A stretch of 64,000 bases of DNA from Verpa conica (Eukaryota; Ascomycota; Pezizomycetes; Pezizales; Morchellaceae). The translations under genes were made by a program, and so were the position numbers. Positions 33,072 through 45,198 of the stretch are shown here, piece by piece (position 1 is the first letter of the stretch; each line of letters opens with the position of its first letter). The stretch lies in contig JAUFSD010000021.1 of NCBI GenBank assembly GCA_033030425.1, forward strand, positions 1,054,001 through 1,118,000. Direction: 5' to 3'. The notes beneath the pieces were generated by a model. That model did not search any database. It was not told where the DNA came from and was given only the letters and a program-made list of their open reading frames with translations.

Positions 33072-34730
33072 TTACAACTTGTGGGCGAGGTGGACAATCT
33101 TGTAGTCGACAGCCAACTCCTTGCCGTGGTCGGAGATGACCAAGACACGGACAGATCCGGATCCGTGGCCGAAAGCCTCCTTCAAGCGACCCCAGAGGTG
33201 GCCCTGGTCGACGACCTTGAGACCCTGCTTGATCTCACCGGTCTCGGTCATGGCAACGAGCTTTCCGTCATCACGGATGTCGATGAGACGGTACTGCTTG
33301 AAGACGGGTCCGAGAAGGGAGTGGAGGACGACGGAAGGAGATGGGTGAGAGACAACGCAAGGCTCCTCGTGAAGCTGCTTGGTGAACAAGTCAACACCGA
33401 GGTAACGGTGCTGGCCGGTCTGGGCAGAGGTGGTGATACGGATGATCTGGCAAGGGCGGTGCTGGAGGATGACCAAGTCACCAATGCGGATGTGGTGGCA
33501 AGGGATGGTGAAGGTGCTCTTGGTTGACTCGTGGGCAGACGAGATGTGGGCAGCCTTTGAGATGTGGGAGTCGTGGTGGGTGGTGTGGCCAACGGTGGTG
33601 TAGTCGTGGCTGTGGACGTCACCGTGGGCGTGAGTGTGCTCGTTGTATCTGGCCATTGTGAGAGAAGATGGGTGACTTTCGAAAGAGTTAAGGGAGTGGG
33701 CTTTTTCGGTGATGAGACGAGACTCGTCGATGACTACTTGACTGTTGTGGGTGGGTTGTTCGTAGACGGGGTCTACAACTGTTGTGCGTTCGACGGTAGT
33801 GACTTCACTGACAACAATGGGTTCAGGAGTGTGATGACGGTTGTGATGGGCTTCGGAAGATGAGAACTCGAATTCACCTGAATGATGTTGATGTTGGTTG
33901 TGGTGAGAGGAGGAGGAAGTGTGGTGGGAGTGCTCGTCTTTATGTAGGTGGACGTGCGGGATGTGCTCAACAACCTTGTCGACCACCTTATGCACTATCC
34001 CCGATGGGGAGTGGTTGTGGTGGTGGTGGTGCTGCTCGTGTTCGTGGTGCGAGTGGTGTTGGTGGCTGGTGCCGTGCAGCAGCTTAGGGAGGTGGGGGCG
34101 GTGGTGGTGCCTGCCCTCTGAAAGGGATGAGACAGAAGACCTGTCAGAGAAGATACCCTCCTCTGAGTGGTGGCGCCTCTCGTCGGTGTAAAGTGCTACG
34201 TGTTGAGATGGTTCTTCGTGATGGTGATGGTGCACAACTTCCTCTACTACATGAGTCGAGTGGTGCACAGGATTGTGGATAACCTCCTCTACAACGTGAG
34301 TCGAGTGGTGCACAGGATTATGGACAACCTCCTCTACGACGTGAGTCGAGTGATGGTGCACAGGATTGTGGAGATGGTGAGAGTCGTGGCGAATTGTCTC
34401 AGAGATTACTACACGCTGATCGTCCTCCTCTTCATGAGATAGGTGGACGTGATGCCCTTCCAAGCGGCCCTGATGCCCCTCCAAGTGGGAGCCCTGATGC
34501 CCCAAGTGGGAGCTCTGGTGCCCCAAGTGGTGGCTCTGATGCCCCAAGTGGTGGTCCTGATGCCCCAAGTGGTGGCTCTGGTGCCCCTCCAAGCGGTGGC
34601 CCTGATGTTTATCCACTTCTACTACTTCGTGAGTATACTGAGGAGACTCCCCAGTATGGTGATGCTCAATGGTAGTCTCCTCAACTACGTGTGTACTAGT
34701 CCCTGGCGTGCTGTACGATGACGGGAACAC
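33072..34730 (-). CDS. hex1: HEX1 Woronin-body core protein with long His-rich N-terminal extension (552 aa)
   Basis: HEX1 assembles into the dense crystalline core of Woronin bodies, peroxisome-derived organelles that plug septal pores after wounding. Residues 405-552 are the eIF5A-like HEX1 domain (STFTIPCHHIRIGDLVILQ, TGQHRYLGVDLFTKQLHEE, LLGPVFKQYRLIDI, VAMTETGEIKQGL, GSVRVLVISDHGKELAVD). The protein ends in HKL, a variant of the SKL/SRL peroxisomal targeting signal. Canonical HEX1 is about 175 residues. Here the frame extends 400 residues upstream, extremely rich in His, Ser and Glu, with short repeats such as SHHLGHQ and NPVHHSTHVVEEV. An internal Met at residue 359 (codon at 33654-33656) would give a 194-aa protein of near-canonical size, so two isoforms by alternative start or splicing are plausible, as reported for HEX1 genes elsewhere. 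Single open frame. Confidence 0.93.
   Translation of the reverse strand: MFPSSYSTPGTSTHVVEETTIEHHHTGESPQYTHEVVEVDKHQGHRLEGHQSHHLGHQDHHLGHQSHHLGHQSSHLGHQGSHLEGHQGRLEGHHVHLSHEEEDDQRVVISETIRHDSHHLHNPVHHHSTHVVEEVVHNPVHHSTHVVEEVIHNPVHHSTHVVEEVVHHHHHEEPSQHVALYTDERRHHSEEGIFSDRSSVSSLSEGRHHHRPHLPKLLHGTSHQHHSHHEHEQHHHHHNHSPSGIVHKVVDKVVEHIPHVHLHKDEHSHHTSSSSHHNQHQHHSGEFEFSSSEAHHNRHHTPEPIVVSEVTTVERTTVVDPVYEQPTHNSQVVIDESRLITEKAHSLNSFESHPSSLTMARYNEHTHAHGDVHSHDYTTVGHTTHHDSHISKAAHISSAHESTKSTFTIPCHHIRIGDLVILQHRPCQIIRITTSAQTGQHRYLGVDLFTKQLHEEPCVVSHPSPSVVLHSLLGPVFKQYRLIDIRDDGKLVAMTETGEIKQGLKVVDQGHLWGRLKEAFGHGSGSVRVLVISDHGKELAVDYKIVHLAHKL
34229..34372 (-). repeat. Coding repeat in HEX1: NPVHHSTHVVEEV, three units
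   Basis: Three near-identical in-frame units of about 45-51 bp encode NPVH(H)HSTHVVEEV(V/I)H. The bases are almost identical between units, pointing to recent duplication. Confidence 0.75.
34449..34606 (-). repeat. Coding repeat in HEX1: GHQ(S)HHL units
   Basis: Seven or so short in-frame units, mostly 21-24 bp, encode variants of GHQSHHL/LEGHQ. Together with the downstream units they form the His-rich N-terminus. Confidence 0.75.
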
Positions 34731-37700
34731 GCTGAAGGGAATCGGGACTCTGGCGTCAAAATCCAGCTTGTCTGCTTAGTGATTCTCCGGGATTTTCCTG
34801 TCGCTTAATTAACGACAAGAAAAGGAGAATACCCTGTTTGTGGTATAAAGGGAAATAGTGCTATGAACACGTCTGGATTCGGGAAGAGGCTGAAGCGTTG
34901 GAGGCGTGATGATAGAGAGGAATAAAAGGGAACCTGAATTCGTGATGAATTTGCGGGTTGAAGTAGGCGTTCGGGAGCCGGGATGGGAGCTGACGCGAAA
35001 TCTCTATGGTCAGGTCCCACTGGGTGTATTCTGTAGTACGGGGATTCTCTAGACGAAGATCTGGGGGGGGGTGGAGGGGACTACGAACTGGGCCACACGA
35101 TTTGCCAGGCCAGACGAGGGGAAGGGGAAGAGAGGTAAACGAGATCTGTTGTGGTATCGCGTGTGTGGCTTGTAAGACAAGCTACAATGTCAACAAGAAA
35201 CCAATCCTGCTGAAAACCAAAACAAACCGCACAGGCCTCTGTCCGGAACCCAGCCAGCCACTCACGTGTGTCCACATAACAGGAACCCTGGTCCCCCTAC
35301 CCAACCAGCATCAGCAAAGCCCCCTCCTATCACATCGAGTATTGAAACTTCTGAATTGGCGAGGAGCCGGGGTCGTGGTGGTGGCCAATTCGTTAGCTGA
35401 ACTCCAAGCTCGAGTCGTAACCCGCAACAATCGCTGTTTTGGAGCATGCAAACAGGAATAGAAGTTTGACCGGGGCCGAATGGGTACTGTGCAACCTTAG
35501 CTGCACCAGCCCCGTGTATATGCGGATATAATTGTATGTATGAGGTAAAATGGAATATCAATGTGACCCGAGTTGCCTGAGAAGCGACCATTACTTCCAT
35601 CCCGAGCATACCTAGCATAGCATAGCATAGCGACAGCTCATGAGACCTGCCTGGGAAAAATACATAGGGGAGGCTGGCCAGCCTCTTGCTTTCTGCGCAG
35701 CGGGGATCAATTAATCTCACTTTCAGCGCAATTGCAGTTCCTAGCAAGTCGTCCCTGATCCCATTCTGGCTTGGCGGCCCGCCTAGATCCGCAAAAGCAA
35801 ATATAAGCATGGATGGACAAGGCAAGGATCCACTAGCGCTGTTGGCTCGACAACCGGGAGATTGTGTGGGCTGAAAAATCTAGCGACAGCCTGCTAGCGG
35901 GCAGCCGATCGATCTTTAGAAGGTGGGGCGCGGCAAGGGCCCAATCCGAAGCACAGTAGAGCCCAAGAACCCCATGCAGCCCAGAGTGCGGCAGTGGGGG
36001 AGCATTGGAGATCGAGACTTGTTGGCCTGTCCATGGAGAATAAAAGACCAAGGAGGGAAGGAATCTGGAATCAGTCTTCAGCTAGAAAAGTTCCCCCATC
36101 TTGAGCTTCCTCGTTTCTCCTGGTTTGTTTACTGGTGGTGGAGACCCGCCGCCTGCTATAGCTGCTAAATCCTTATACATTGGACCAGGCAACACATTCG
36201 TTGTCCAAATGCATTCAGGCAGCTTGTCCCCCCCGGCTTCATCAGCCTGCTCTGTCGGCCCATTGGGGGAGCTTGGGCCGCCGATCCCATGTGCATTCAG
36301 CACTTTTGAGCCTTCACCGAGGAAAAAGACGGTCTTGAGAATTGAGCGGGGTTGTGCATACAGTATTGCAGAAAGCAATCCTTTCACCAGTTCGTTCGTT
36401 CCTGTATTGTGTTCAATTACCGCTTGTGGTTGACAGACTTCAATACTGCTAGAGACCTGTACTTTGACATCGTGACTTTCTCGTTTCGTTGGGGCTCCAC
36501 CCTCCCCTCCTAGCCGTACGAACTACTCTACATACGGCGCTATTCACCTGACTACGGTAGCGCTGACGCCTTATCTACACTTGGGACCAGAACGCAGTAT
36601 CGATCCCACTGGCTGGTATTGTGCCGTCCACTTGGTGCACGGGACCAGCCAGCAAAGGAGGAGCCCAAGTCACCAGCAGAAAGAAGGGGGGAAAAGTCTC
36701 GAAATTCTGCATCGGATATCTACCTCCCGCTACGGCACACGCGCGTTCGACAAGGATAATCATTCTTGGAACCGCCACGTTGGGAAAATCAAGAGTGGGC
36801 GTCAATAAAGCCCGACAGAGCTGAAAGCCAGCCTGCCTTGGTGACACATTAGGTGTAAATCGCTCTTTGATATCGGGCCCTCCGGAGAGACAAGGGGAGG
36901 CCGACTGGCTGTGGCTAGGGCTGTGATTAATATTACTCTATTCAGAGGGGGTGTTGCGCATATGTCGACATGAATTTGTTTAAGGTTCGGACGGGGACCA
37001 CCGAGAGCATAAACTGTCCATGTTGTCGAAACGCTGGTCGCATCTTTTATCATTATCATTGCACTCCAATTCGTAAAGCAAAATTCTAATCTAGCAGAAA
37101 AAGTATATACCCCCCTTCACCCATATCCAATTGTTCTGATATTACCACTTGTTTCCGTCACTACGCGTAAAGAAACATATACCATCCCGCGATATGTCTC
37201 ATTTGTTGGAATCCCGTGCCCTTCCCGCTCTCGGTAAGTACTCCAATACGATGACGCATGAGATCCACGTTTCCCACAAACACATCCTGCCCACTCGCAC
37301 TCGACACTAGGGTCTCAGAGTGTCGCAGCCCCCAATAGCAATCTACACATGCACGTGAATATGCGTGCTAGGGTTTCGGAAGCATGGGTGATCACTCGGC
37401 CTGCATCCAACCAACGGAACACGTCGACATGGAAATCCAACCCGCCGCGGCGGACTGTACCCCGCAATCCTGCAACGCCGGCGAATTGCAAACAGCCCAA
37501 TCTCAAACCCGGGGACCCTATTTGGAGATGATGACGTTAAACGCAAGCCACCCCTCTCCCCACAGTTCAAATTGTATTGGCAGTTCATGGGAAAGAAAAA
37601 AAAAAACCAAGAAACATATCTGGGAGGCAAAGGCCATGTAGCGGGTAGGAAATGCCTCTCCAGCTTTTGAGGTATTTGACACGTTCTACATTTTAATCAT

Positions 37701-39271
37701 GACAAGAAACGACGTATGCCTCCGTGGGGAAAGATTCGAGCAATTAGCAGAAGAGAGTGATGTGGCGTTGGGCCCTCCCTCCCTCCCTCCGGAGACAGGG
37801 CTAGGGTTCTAGACGCATATGTACAAGAGATGCATCAGCGAATCGAATTTTGACACCCAATTGCGATACCTGCCCTGGTCTTGAAACACTTTTGGTGGGA
37901 TATCCCTTACATACGAAACTCCGGAAAAACTCTGATGGATCCAGTTCACCGTCCAGAAGCCACCCGATTACGGGAAAATGGCTCGATGTATACCTGAAGT
38001 ATTCTGAAATAGGGACGAGTGATATTACCTGATTCAAAATTTCCTCTCTGCAAGCCACGGTGCAAGAGAGTCCCTTTGAATGATGTGTCCGCAGGGAAAG
38101 GAGTGCAGCTTATTTTGGAAGGCATAAGAAATAGAACTAACACTTGGCCTCTCTAATTTTATTTTATCCCCCTGTAACATATGCAGAATATCAGCTGGGG
38201 ATTTATCTTTTACCTTTATTTTTATCTACATTTTTTTTTTTTTTTTTTCCCCCTCAGGTGAGAGGATAAAATTCACTTTGTTGGCATACTGAGTCGGCGA
38301 CAACAACATCATCATAGACAGATCTTGTTGCTTCACTGCCATACGCGTATGATTGATCGACTTCTGCAACCGAGGTGACAGTGTGTCAGTACCCTGCATA
38401 TGTACCATTGAGTATTTTTGACCTAATGAATCACTTTGGATGTACCTTTTTATCTACAAGACCTTCTAATCTAGTACTGCTGATATTTGATCATGATATA
38501 TCACTCGGATATATCGGGCTGTGGTCGAAAGTCAAAACTGCTGATAAAGACCGCCCTGGTATTTGTACTCGGTGTCAGAGACAGATTCGGTGGGTGCAGA
38601 ATCTATAGAGAACAAAAACCAAGTTATTAGTAGGTTCTCGGAAATGTAAATTTTAAGTAGGAGTCTCTTAGAGGCATACTCCAGTGAGAAAAGTAGGTTT
38701 ATCTATTTTTGAATAGAAGAAACCTATATTCTCGGGGCGCTTCTTGTATATACCGAGTAAAAGTCACACCCCGTACTTCTCCTGAGAAATGAAACACGAA
38801 TATACTATGTCACGCACGTCACGCACGTCACGCGATATGCACGTATAGGTATGCTTGATTCCAGTATGGAATACTAAAAACTAAGTCGAAGGATATTACT
38901 CGTAGAAGTGGCTGGTTACCTTTAGGGGTTTCTCAAGATCTTTAGGTACTTTTCGGGGCTATTTTTCTTTAAGAATACCGATTTTGGAATTTCTGGTCTT
39001 GGTGAATTTAGTCATAAGGTATCACTCGCTAATTATGGCTTGGCAAATATTGGAGAGGCTTCCTACTGTAGTGCCGCTATATCAGTGTCGCCTAACGTTA
39101 TAAAATGAAAGAGATAGATTCTCCATTAAAGATAGTTTATATGACATTGATCTATCGACATTACTAGTGATGTTGCTACGCAAGCCGCCGTTTCGAAGTC
39201 TCTTACCTGGGCGGTACTAGATTTGCGAACTTCCTAGTTAGATGCTAACAGACTAGAACTATGTGTCTAGG

Positions 39272-39449
39272 TACAGTACACTCGCGTTATAAGAATACCC
39301 GTTATGAGAATAAACACTCTATAAGAATACAGTACACCGGTCCTATAGTCGGTTTAGGTAGGTTATATGCATGCGCTATAAGAATAAGTGGTCTATAAGA
39401 ATATGAAATCTCGGTCCCAAGCGTATTCTTATAGCGGGAGTCTACTATA
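39272..39449. mobile_element. TA-flanked MITE with TACAGT ends and internal repeats (178 bp)
   Basis: Left end TACAGTACACTCGCGTTATA pairs with the reverse complement of the right end (TATAGTAGACTCCCGCTATA), about 28 bases with a few mismatches. Ends starting TA-CAGT fit the pogo/Fot1 group. The interior repeats CTATAAGAATA-like motifs: five in one orientation and one inverted at the right end. Confidence 0.65.
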
Positions 39450-41740
39450 GTATAGAAGCTGTTTGTAGCACTAGAAGCTTTCCTTTTATGGTATCTTTTC
39501 GGGGGTCGAGGTGCTCGTAGATCCCATTGCCCACGTGACTTGAGCAGAGAGCTTTAAAGATTACATAATCCGTTTGATAGTCTATAGAAACATTGGGTTA
39601 GGGTTGCTTAGAAGTATATCAATGAAGGGAAAACGTTCAGAATACCATGTCTATAATAGGTTTATATGCCATATACCACATTATCCATGCTGAGACTGTG
39701 CCCACCTCAGAAACTCTGTTTAAGACAACAACCACAACAGAGTAGGTACTGTCACCCATTTAGCCCTTTGAATTTTCAGCTACAGATTTACACACTGAAC
39801 TGGTAAAAACATGGGGGGAACTTGCAAGGAATAGTCTTGGTTTCTCTAAAAGACTGATACAAAGCTAATCATAAAATATAGTGGATGCTTTTCAAAGAAT
39901 AATGAATTTATGATTGTGGTGGGTGGGTGGTGTGGTACCAACACTGGTAACTTAGGCACAGGCAGTGAATAGAGAAGATGGTATATGGCATACAAACTCA
40001 TTTAAAACATGGCATACTAAACGTTTACCCTTTAATGAAACTTTAGCAAATACCCCAAAAGAGTAAGTATCACCTCCTCTATAGAAGAAATACCGGGTTC
40101 TTCCCCTATTGGGCTCCCCTTCCCCGTAGCTATCTTCAGCCCCAAGAACAACAGCCAATGGCACTCTCTACTGTTACAGAAAGCAAAATTCAAGATGATT
40201 GGTGCTGCAACTAGTTTACTGGCAACCAAACCAAACCAATTGATTCCGTCCCAATTCGCCAACCAATCAACAAACCAACAATCTCGACCGTTAACTCTAG
40301 GCCTCTAAGGGGCCAGTGCACGGCAGCGCCTCCCGACTGAAAGGGATCTGGCTTTACCGAGAGATCGGTATCTTTTCCCGGAGCTATTGCCTCAGTACCT
40401 AGGAAAAATATTTCATTGGGGGGGGGGGGGGGGAGTTGTTTACCCAAGGCGCTGATTTCGGGATGGGGCTTCATCGGGACGGGGAGTATCTATTGTACCG
40501 ATTCGGATCATTCTTATCTTCCAATTAGCACTACCCCTCTCAAAGCTATGAGTTTTTCCGTGTTGCAATCTTTGATTATAAAGCACACTTCCCACTATTT
40601 CTCGTTTCGAGACTCTCCCTATTAATATGGGGTTCTGGGTATTTATCGTATAGGTGGCTTTTAAGCCATAAACCGCTATCGTGCATTTGCAAGTGGGTAG
40701 TATTAGTATCATAAATCAACATAGCCTTACACTGAGTGGAGGAGTGTAGGTTACTAGATATGGTCGCCTTTCTCATTTATGCGTTTCGCCGATTCTATCA
40801 AGAGAATTTCTGTCATAATTAACGCCCATGGTAGTGTAATTTTAGTACCTTATTGATACTCTGCCTTTAAAGAGTTGTGATAGATTTCTATATAATCCGT
40901 TATAGTTGGCCTATTTCCATGCAGGCTAATAAACGCCACAGGCAAGTGGCGGTGCACACGGAAAAAAATTTTTACAACTAAACTGCAAGCCACTACTTCC
41001 GGCCCCCACGGGGAAAAAAAAAGAAGGGACCAACTGTTTCAGCATAAGCAGGCAGAGCAGGCAGCGATTACGTCCGCATTTTCATAGGCCATGTATGCGA
41101 GTAACAAGTGGGAATTTTGCCTTACGAGACAGACCATGTGCTTTCGGGCGTTAAGCGGATGTATTGACAGCGGAAGTGAGTACGTGCGCAAAACCCATTC
41201 CAACTGGATCTTGAGGTTCCATGCATGATATCCTCCGAGTCTCATAATTTGTCGTCTTCTTCCCGTGAGTATTGCCATCCGTGACTCTCGAGCTGAGGAG
41301 GGGGCAGAATTCAATGTGATGTGAGAGAATCTGCTGATATTTGGGACGTACGAATTAGAATAATACCTCCTCCCCCCGAAGAGACTACCAGTGAATAGAT
41401 GTGACTTCGGGATTCGGTAGATCATTGCCTCGATCTACATTGGAAACACGGTTACCAAAGTTTATCTAATGCCCTAGGAAACGTGGTAAGCTTATCTACT
41501 CAAATGAATGATGGACTCCAATTAACTAGTAGCTAATCCCTCCCCTCCCTCGTTGGTTTGGGGTTCGCTAATACTCGGGGTTGGTGTAAGGAATTTGAAA
41601 TAAAGGTATCAGGTTGGCCAGCCGACTTGTCAGTATGCTTGGATGAAATCGCTACCAGAGGAGTGCACTTTCTGGCTGTCTTTGCCTGCTCGATCCCGAT
41701 GTTCGATGGATCGGTGTTTTTGGTCAAGGCTGTATTTCGA

Positions 41741-41864
41741 GCATAGAATATCACTCGCTGGGAGCCTTCCTCTCATGAAGGATGTATTGTGATGACTATA
41801 ATGCTTTCTAGAGGGTTAGGTTTTCTCTCTCTCACGAATGAATGAATGAATTAATCATAAGTAC
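41741..41864 (-). repeat. Dispersed short repeat, copy 2
   Basis: Inverted relative to copy 1: GCATAGAATATCACTCG at one end and GAATGAATTAATCATAAGTA at the other, with about 80 bp between, some of it T/C-rich. Confidence 0.5.
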
Positions 41865-43713
41865 ATGGTCTTCTCTCACTTGTAATAATTTGTTTTAGCC
41901 AACTCATTACTTTTAAAAGGTCAGCACTTCGACCTGTGCTGTGGCCTAGGCTGCTCGAAAAACCTCGTGCTTGTTAAGAGTCTGCCTTGTCCTGCCCGAG
42001 CTATTAGTGAGATTGGCTATATGTGATAAGGTAGTTTAGGAAGTGCAAACCTTTTACTTACAAAAAACAATAAGCCAATATATTTCCGACAAGGCCTTAT
42101 TAATTCTACAGATTGCGATCCTATTAGCTGGTAATTTTATTAAAGTGTACAATTAATAGTACTTACACTGACCACGAAACAACACCAAATGTCTCACTTA
42201 CTAGCAGCTATGCACTACCCCTCTATTTTATAGTGAGGTGCGCAGTGCGCTCGTAAGCCTTGTTTCGTGAGCCCACGTCACGCGCACTGCTCAATTCTTA
42301 TCTTCTGTATGGGAGTGTAGTAAGAGAGTAGATTGTAGGATTAGAAGAACCCGATCTATCGGATGCTTCTGCTGCGGCTATATAAATGCACTCCTAGGAA
42401 GCAAGCCTTCTATAATATAAGATTTTTATATCTGCACTATAGCTATTTGATATTATATACCCTAGTTTGGAAAAAAAAAAGACCTGCATATGTCGAGTGA
42501 TAATGTATGACGATAAAAACCAGATTCTAGTTTAATTGATTTTTTCCCCCTAATTTAACGAAGAGAATTTAAAACAGTTAAAAATACAATTTTTCTAGAA
42601 CCAGCAAAAGAAAACCCCCCATTCCATCAATTCGGTGCCTTGTTAGGTCACTGATTTTTTTTTTCTACACTACTGTACGTAGGCTGTCACCGGCCTTCTC
42701 TTAAGGCCAGGTTGCAATTACACCCAGTGAGACGTGAGCACAATTTGATTTGGCTCCTACTATGGATACGTAGACTATGTACACCTAGGCATATTGGCTA
42801 TGAGGCCAGAGTAGAATAGAGTACGCACTTCCCTTTTTTTTTCCTTCTCCCCTTCTCACCCTAACTGTCACTGTCACTCTCCCCACGAGGAAAAAAAAAA
42901 GAAGGTAATCTCGTACGTTACCGTACGTCGACACGATGTTGTTCAGTGTCTATTCGTGAGGTTCCTTAGCTTAGTATGATGCAATCCGGATATCCATCCC
43001 CGCACTTCGGAAAAAGAAAAATGCGGGCGGAGAGAAAAGAAGAAAAAGAAAAAAGAAATAAAAATAAAAATAAAAATACATGAATCATGTTACTTAACTC
43101 CGCCACCTAACCCCAATGTCGTTATTCATCCATTTAGTTAGGTCCGTTTTTACACGATCATATTTATCTCCCCTCCCTTCTTAGTTCATGAATCGATTTA
43201 AGTAATCATCTATTTGCCATGTGAGACGAAAATCGATTTTTTTTCCCCCTCCCCCCCCCTGTCTCTACTCTCCTTTCCTTTCCCCCTGGATGATTCACTT
43301 TTAAGCCTTTGATGCACACAAGAGGATGGAAAAAAAAAAGCAATAATATTAAAATTTTCTTTTACTAGTCTTTAAGAAATGCGTATGCAGCTAGCTCCCT
43401 ATGCGTAACCCAACACCACCCTCCGAAACAAAGACCAAAAAAAAAAACAAAAAAAAACTAGATGCGCACGCACAGACGCCATATAAAAAAAAAAGCCCCG
43501 GTAATAAATAGCGATAAAAAAAAAAAGGGTGATTAAGAAAAAGAAGAAAACCCAAAAAGAAAGATCCGGAGAAACACCTAAAAAAACCCCGAAACAAAAC
43601 AAAAAAAACCGATCGAGTAAACTTTTTACTTTTTTTTTTTTTCCCTCTCGCCTCCTTTCGATCCCCCTAAATCAAGCCTTCCCCCCCCCCTTAAAATCAA
43701 GCCTCCTCCGGTT

Positions 43714-45198
43714 TTAAACAATATGGATTCCTCCGCTTGGTCCGCTTCTGTTGAAGTCGCCGTCAAGGTTTTCCGGGTCTCGTAGTTTTCCTCCTTTTCG
43801 CATTGCGGTGAGGAGGGCTTCACAGGAGGCTAGACCGTCATTGTCTTGACCGGGGTTGATAGTTTGGTACTCTGCGAAGAGGAGGAACTTGTATACACCA
43901 GCAGCAAGACAGGCGCCGAGGACAGGACCAAGCCCTACAGTAAGAAAAAAAAAAAAAGATGTTATTATAATTCCAAAAGAAGAGTCACATGGGGGGTACA
44001 TATATGTTCTGCGTTGGCATATATGGGAGGAATAAGCAACTTACAATAGATCCAATGGTAACTTGGGAAATCGCCGGTTACTACAGCCGGGCCGAAAGAT
44101 CGTGCGGGATTAAGGGAACCTGAACCGAGATCGTTAGAAACCGAACCGGTCGAGAATGATATAGCTTGAACTCCTTACCTCCGGTGAAGTAGATACCGAA
44201 AAGTTGGGTGATGAAGAATGAAAGACCAATCCCAAGTGGAGCAATAAAGGTTCCACGATGCTTTTCAACCGCAAGCTTAATTAAAAAAAAAAAAAGAGAT
44301 TACGTTAGTATGATATGTAGCTGTTGTGATTAAAAGGGTCCATACAAGAAAGATGGTAATCATAAGTTCTGCTGTCAAAAAGGCCTCGAGGAATAATCCC
44401 TGCACGGTTGATACACCCGCTGTAACCTTCACGTTAGTATCGCTAGCCGACCGCGCAAAGGAGATTTAGAGAGAGAGAGAGAGACAACTTACGCGCTAGA
44501 CCTGTACCGACTGACAGCTTTCCTGGTAGGAGCGCCGCTACCAGACCTGAGGCCGCAATACCACCAAGTAGCTGCGAGCTCGCCAGCAGAGCTCCCTTCA
44601 GCGGGCTCATTGCTCCGATAACTACAAAACCCATGGTGACAGCAGGGTTGAAAAGTCCCCCGCTTACACGGTAAAACACCCATACATTCGCTGTGAGCGA
44701 AAGCCCAAACGCGATAGTTATGTAGAGCAGCAGATCTGGACTCGCTACAGCCTTGGTGGGATCGGCCGGCGAACTGGAGGAGGGATCCCAGTTGAGCTTC
44801 GCTGCTTGGGTACCACCAAAGGCGAAGAAGAGGAACAAGAATGTGCCTAGAAACGTCGTTAGACTGAAGATCTTTGTAGATGAGACATTAAATCGATCAA
44901 CATTGCATACCTATAAACTCAACGGCCTGTGTACATGGGAAAACAACTATGTTAGCGAAATTAAGTGTTATAGGTGATCAGGAAGTATTCTAACCATTTG
45001 AAGTGCATCTACGCAACAATGATGTCAGTTACATGTCTCTGATACTCTCGCCTAGGTAGACTTACAGTTCTTGTAAACACTCTGCTTCCAACCCCCGTGC
45101 GCGACTTGAGTACTCGGGCCGCTCATTTCTGATGCGCCATCCTCAACTGGTGCTGCGATAGCACTAGCGGTGAGCTTTGAAGCATCTTTCGAACTCAT
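43714..45198 (-). CDS. Aquaporin, MIP family (327 aa, 8 exons)
   Basis: Membrane channel, probably for water. Exons on the minus strand: 45066-45198, 44995-45008, 44911-44926, 44493-44846, 44346-44419, 44179-44275, 44045-44119, 43714-43934; total 984 nt, all GT-AG and in phase. Both pore motifs are present: NPA at residues 121-123 ([11 protein letters not shown]) and at 233-235 ([14 protein letters not shown]). The residue after NPAR is Ser rather than the Asp usual in aquaglyceroporins, which favours an orthodox water channel. Other family segments are [37 protein letters not shown] and [19 protein letters not shown]. Exons 2 and 3 are only 14 and 16 nt, yet they supply the conserved start of helix 1. 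An intron carries a GA microsatellite (44466-44483). N- and C-terminal tails are soluble, of about 44 and 60 residues. Confidence 0.92.

Larger units (their letters stand above)
34731..43713. other. Nine-kilobase spacer between HEX1 and aquaporin genes
   Basis: No gene could be recognised. On the minus strand, 36085-36500 and 36575-37059 contain open stretches with reasonable codon use but no known domain (see findings). It also holds a short tandem triplet GTCACGCAC at about 38813-38835, a foldback element (39272-39449), a G-run of about 17 bases near 40418, an inverted copy of the dispersed repeat (41741-41864), and a TATA-like box at about 42380. Confidence 0.5.

Noticed and set aside
33081..34675. 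Several antisense ORFs over HEX1
   Set aside because: Mirror frames of His codon repeats (GTG/ATG); no domain content.
39594..39606. GGGTTAGGGTT resembling telomere repeat
   Set aside because: Barely two units; no array, so not a telomere or convincing interstitial telomeric site.
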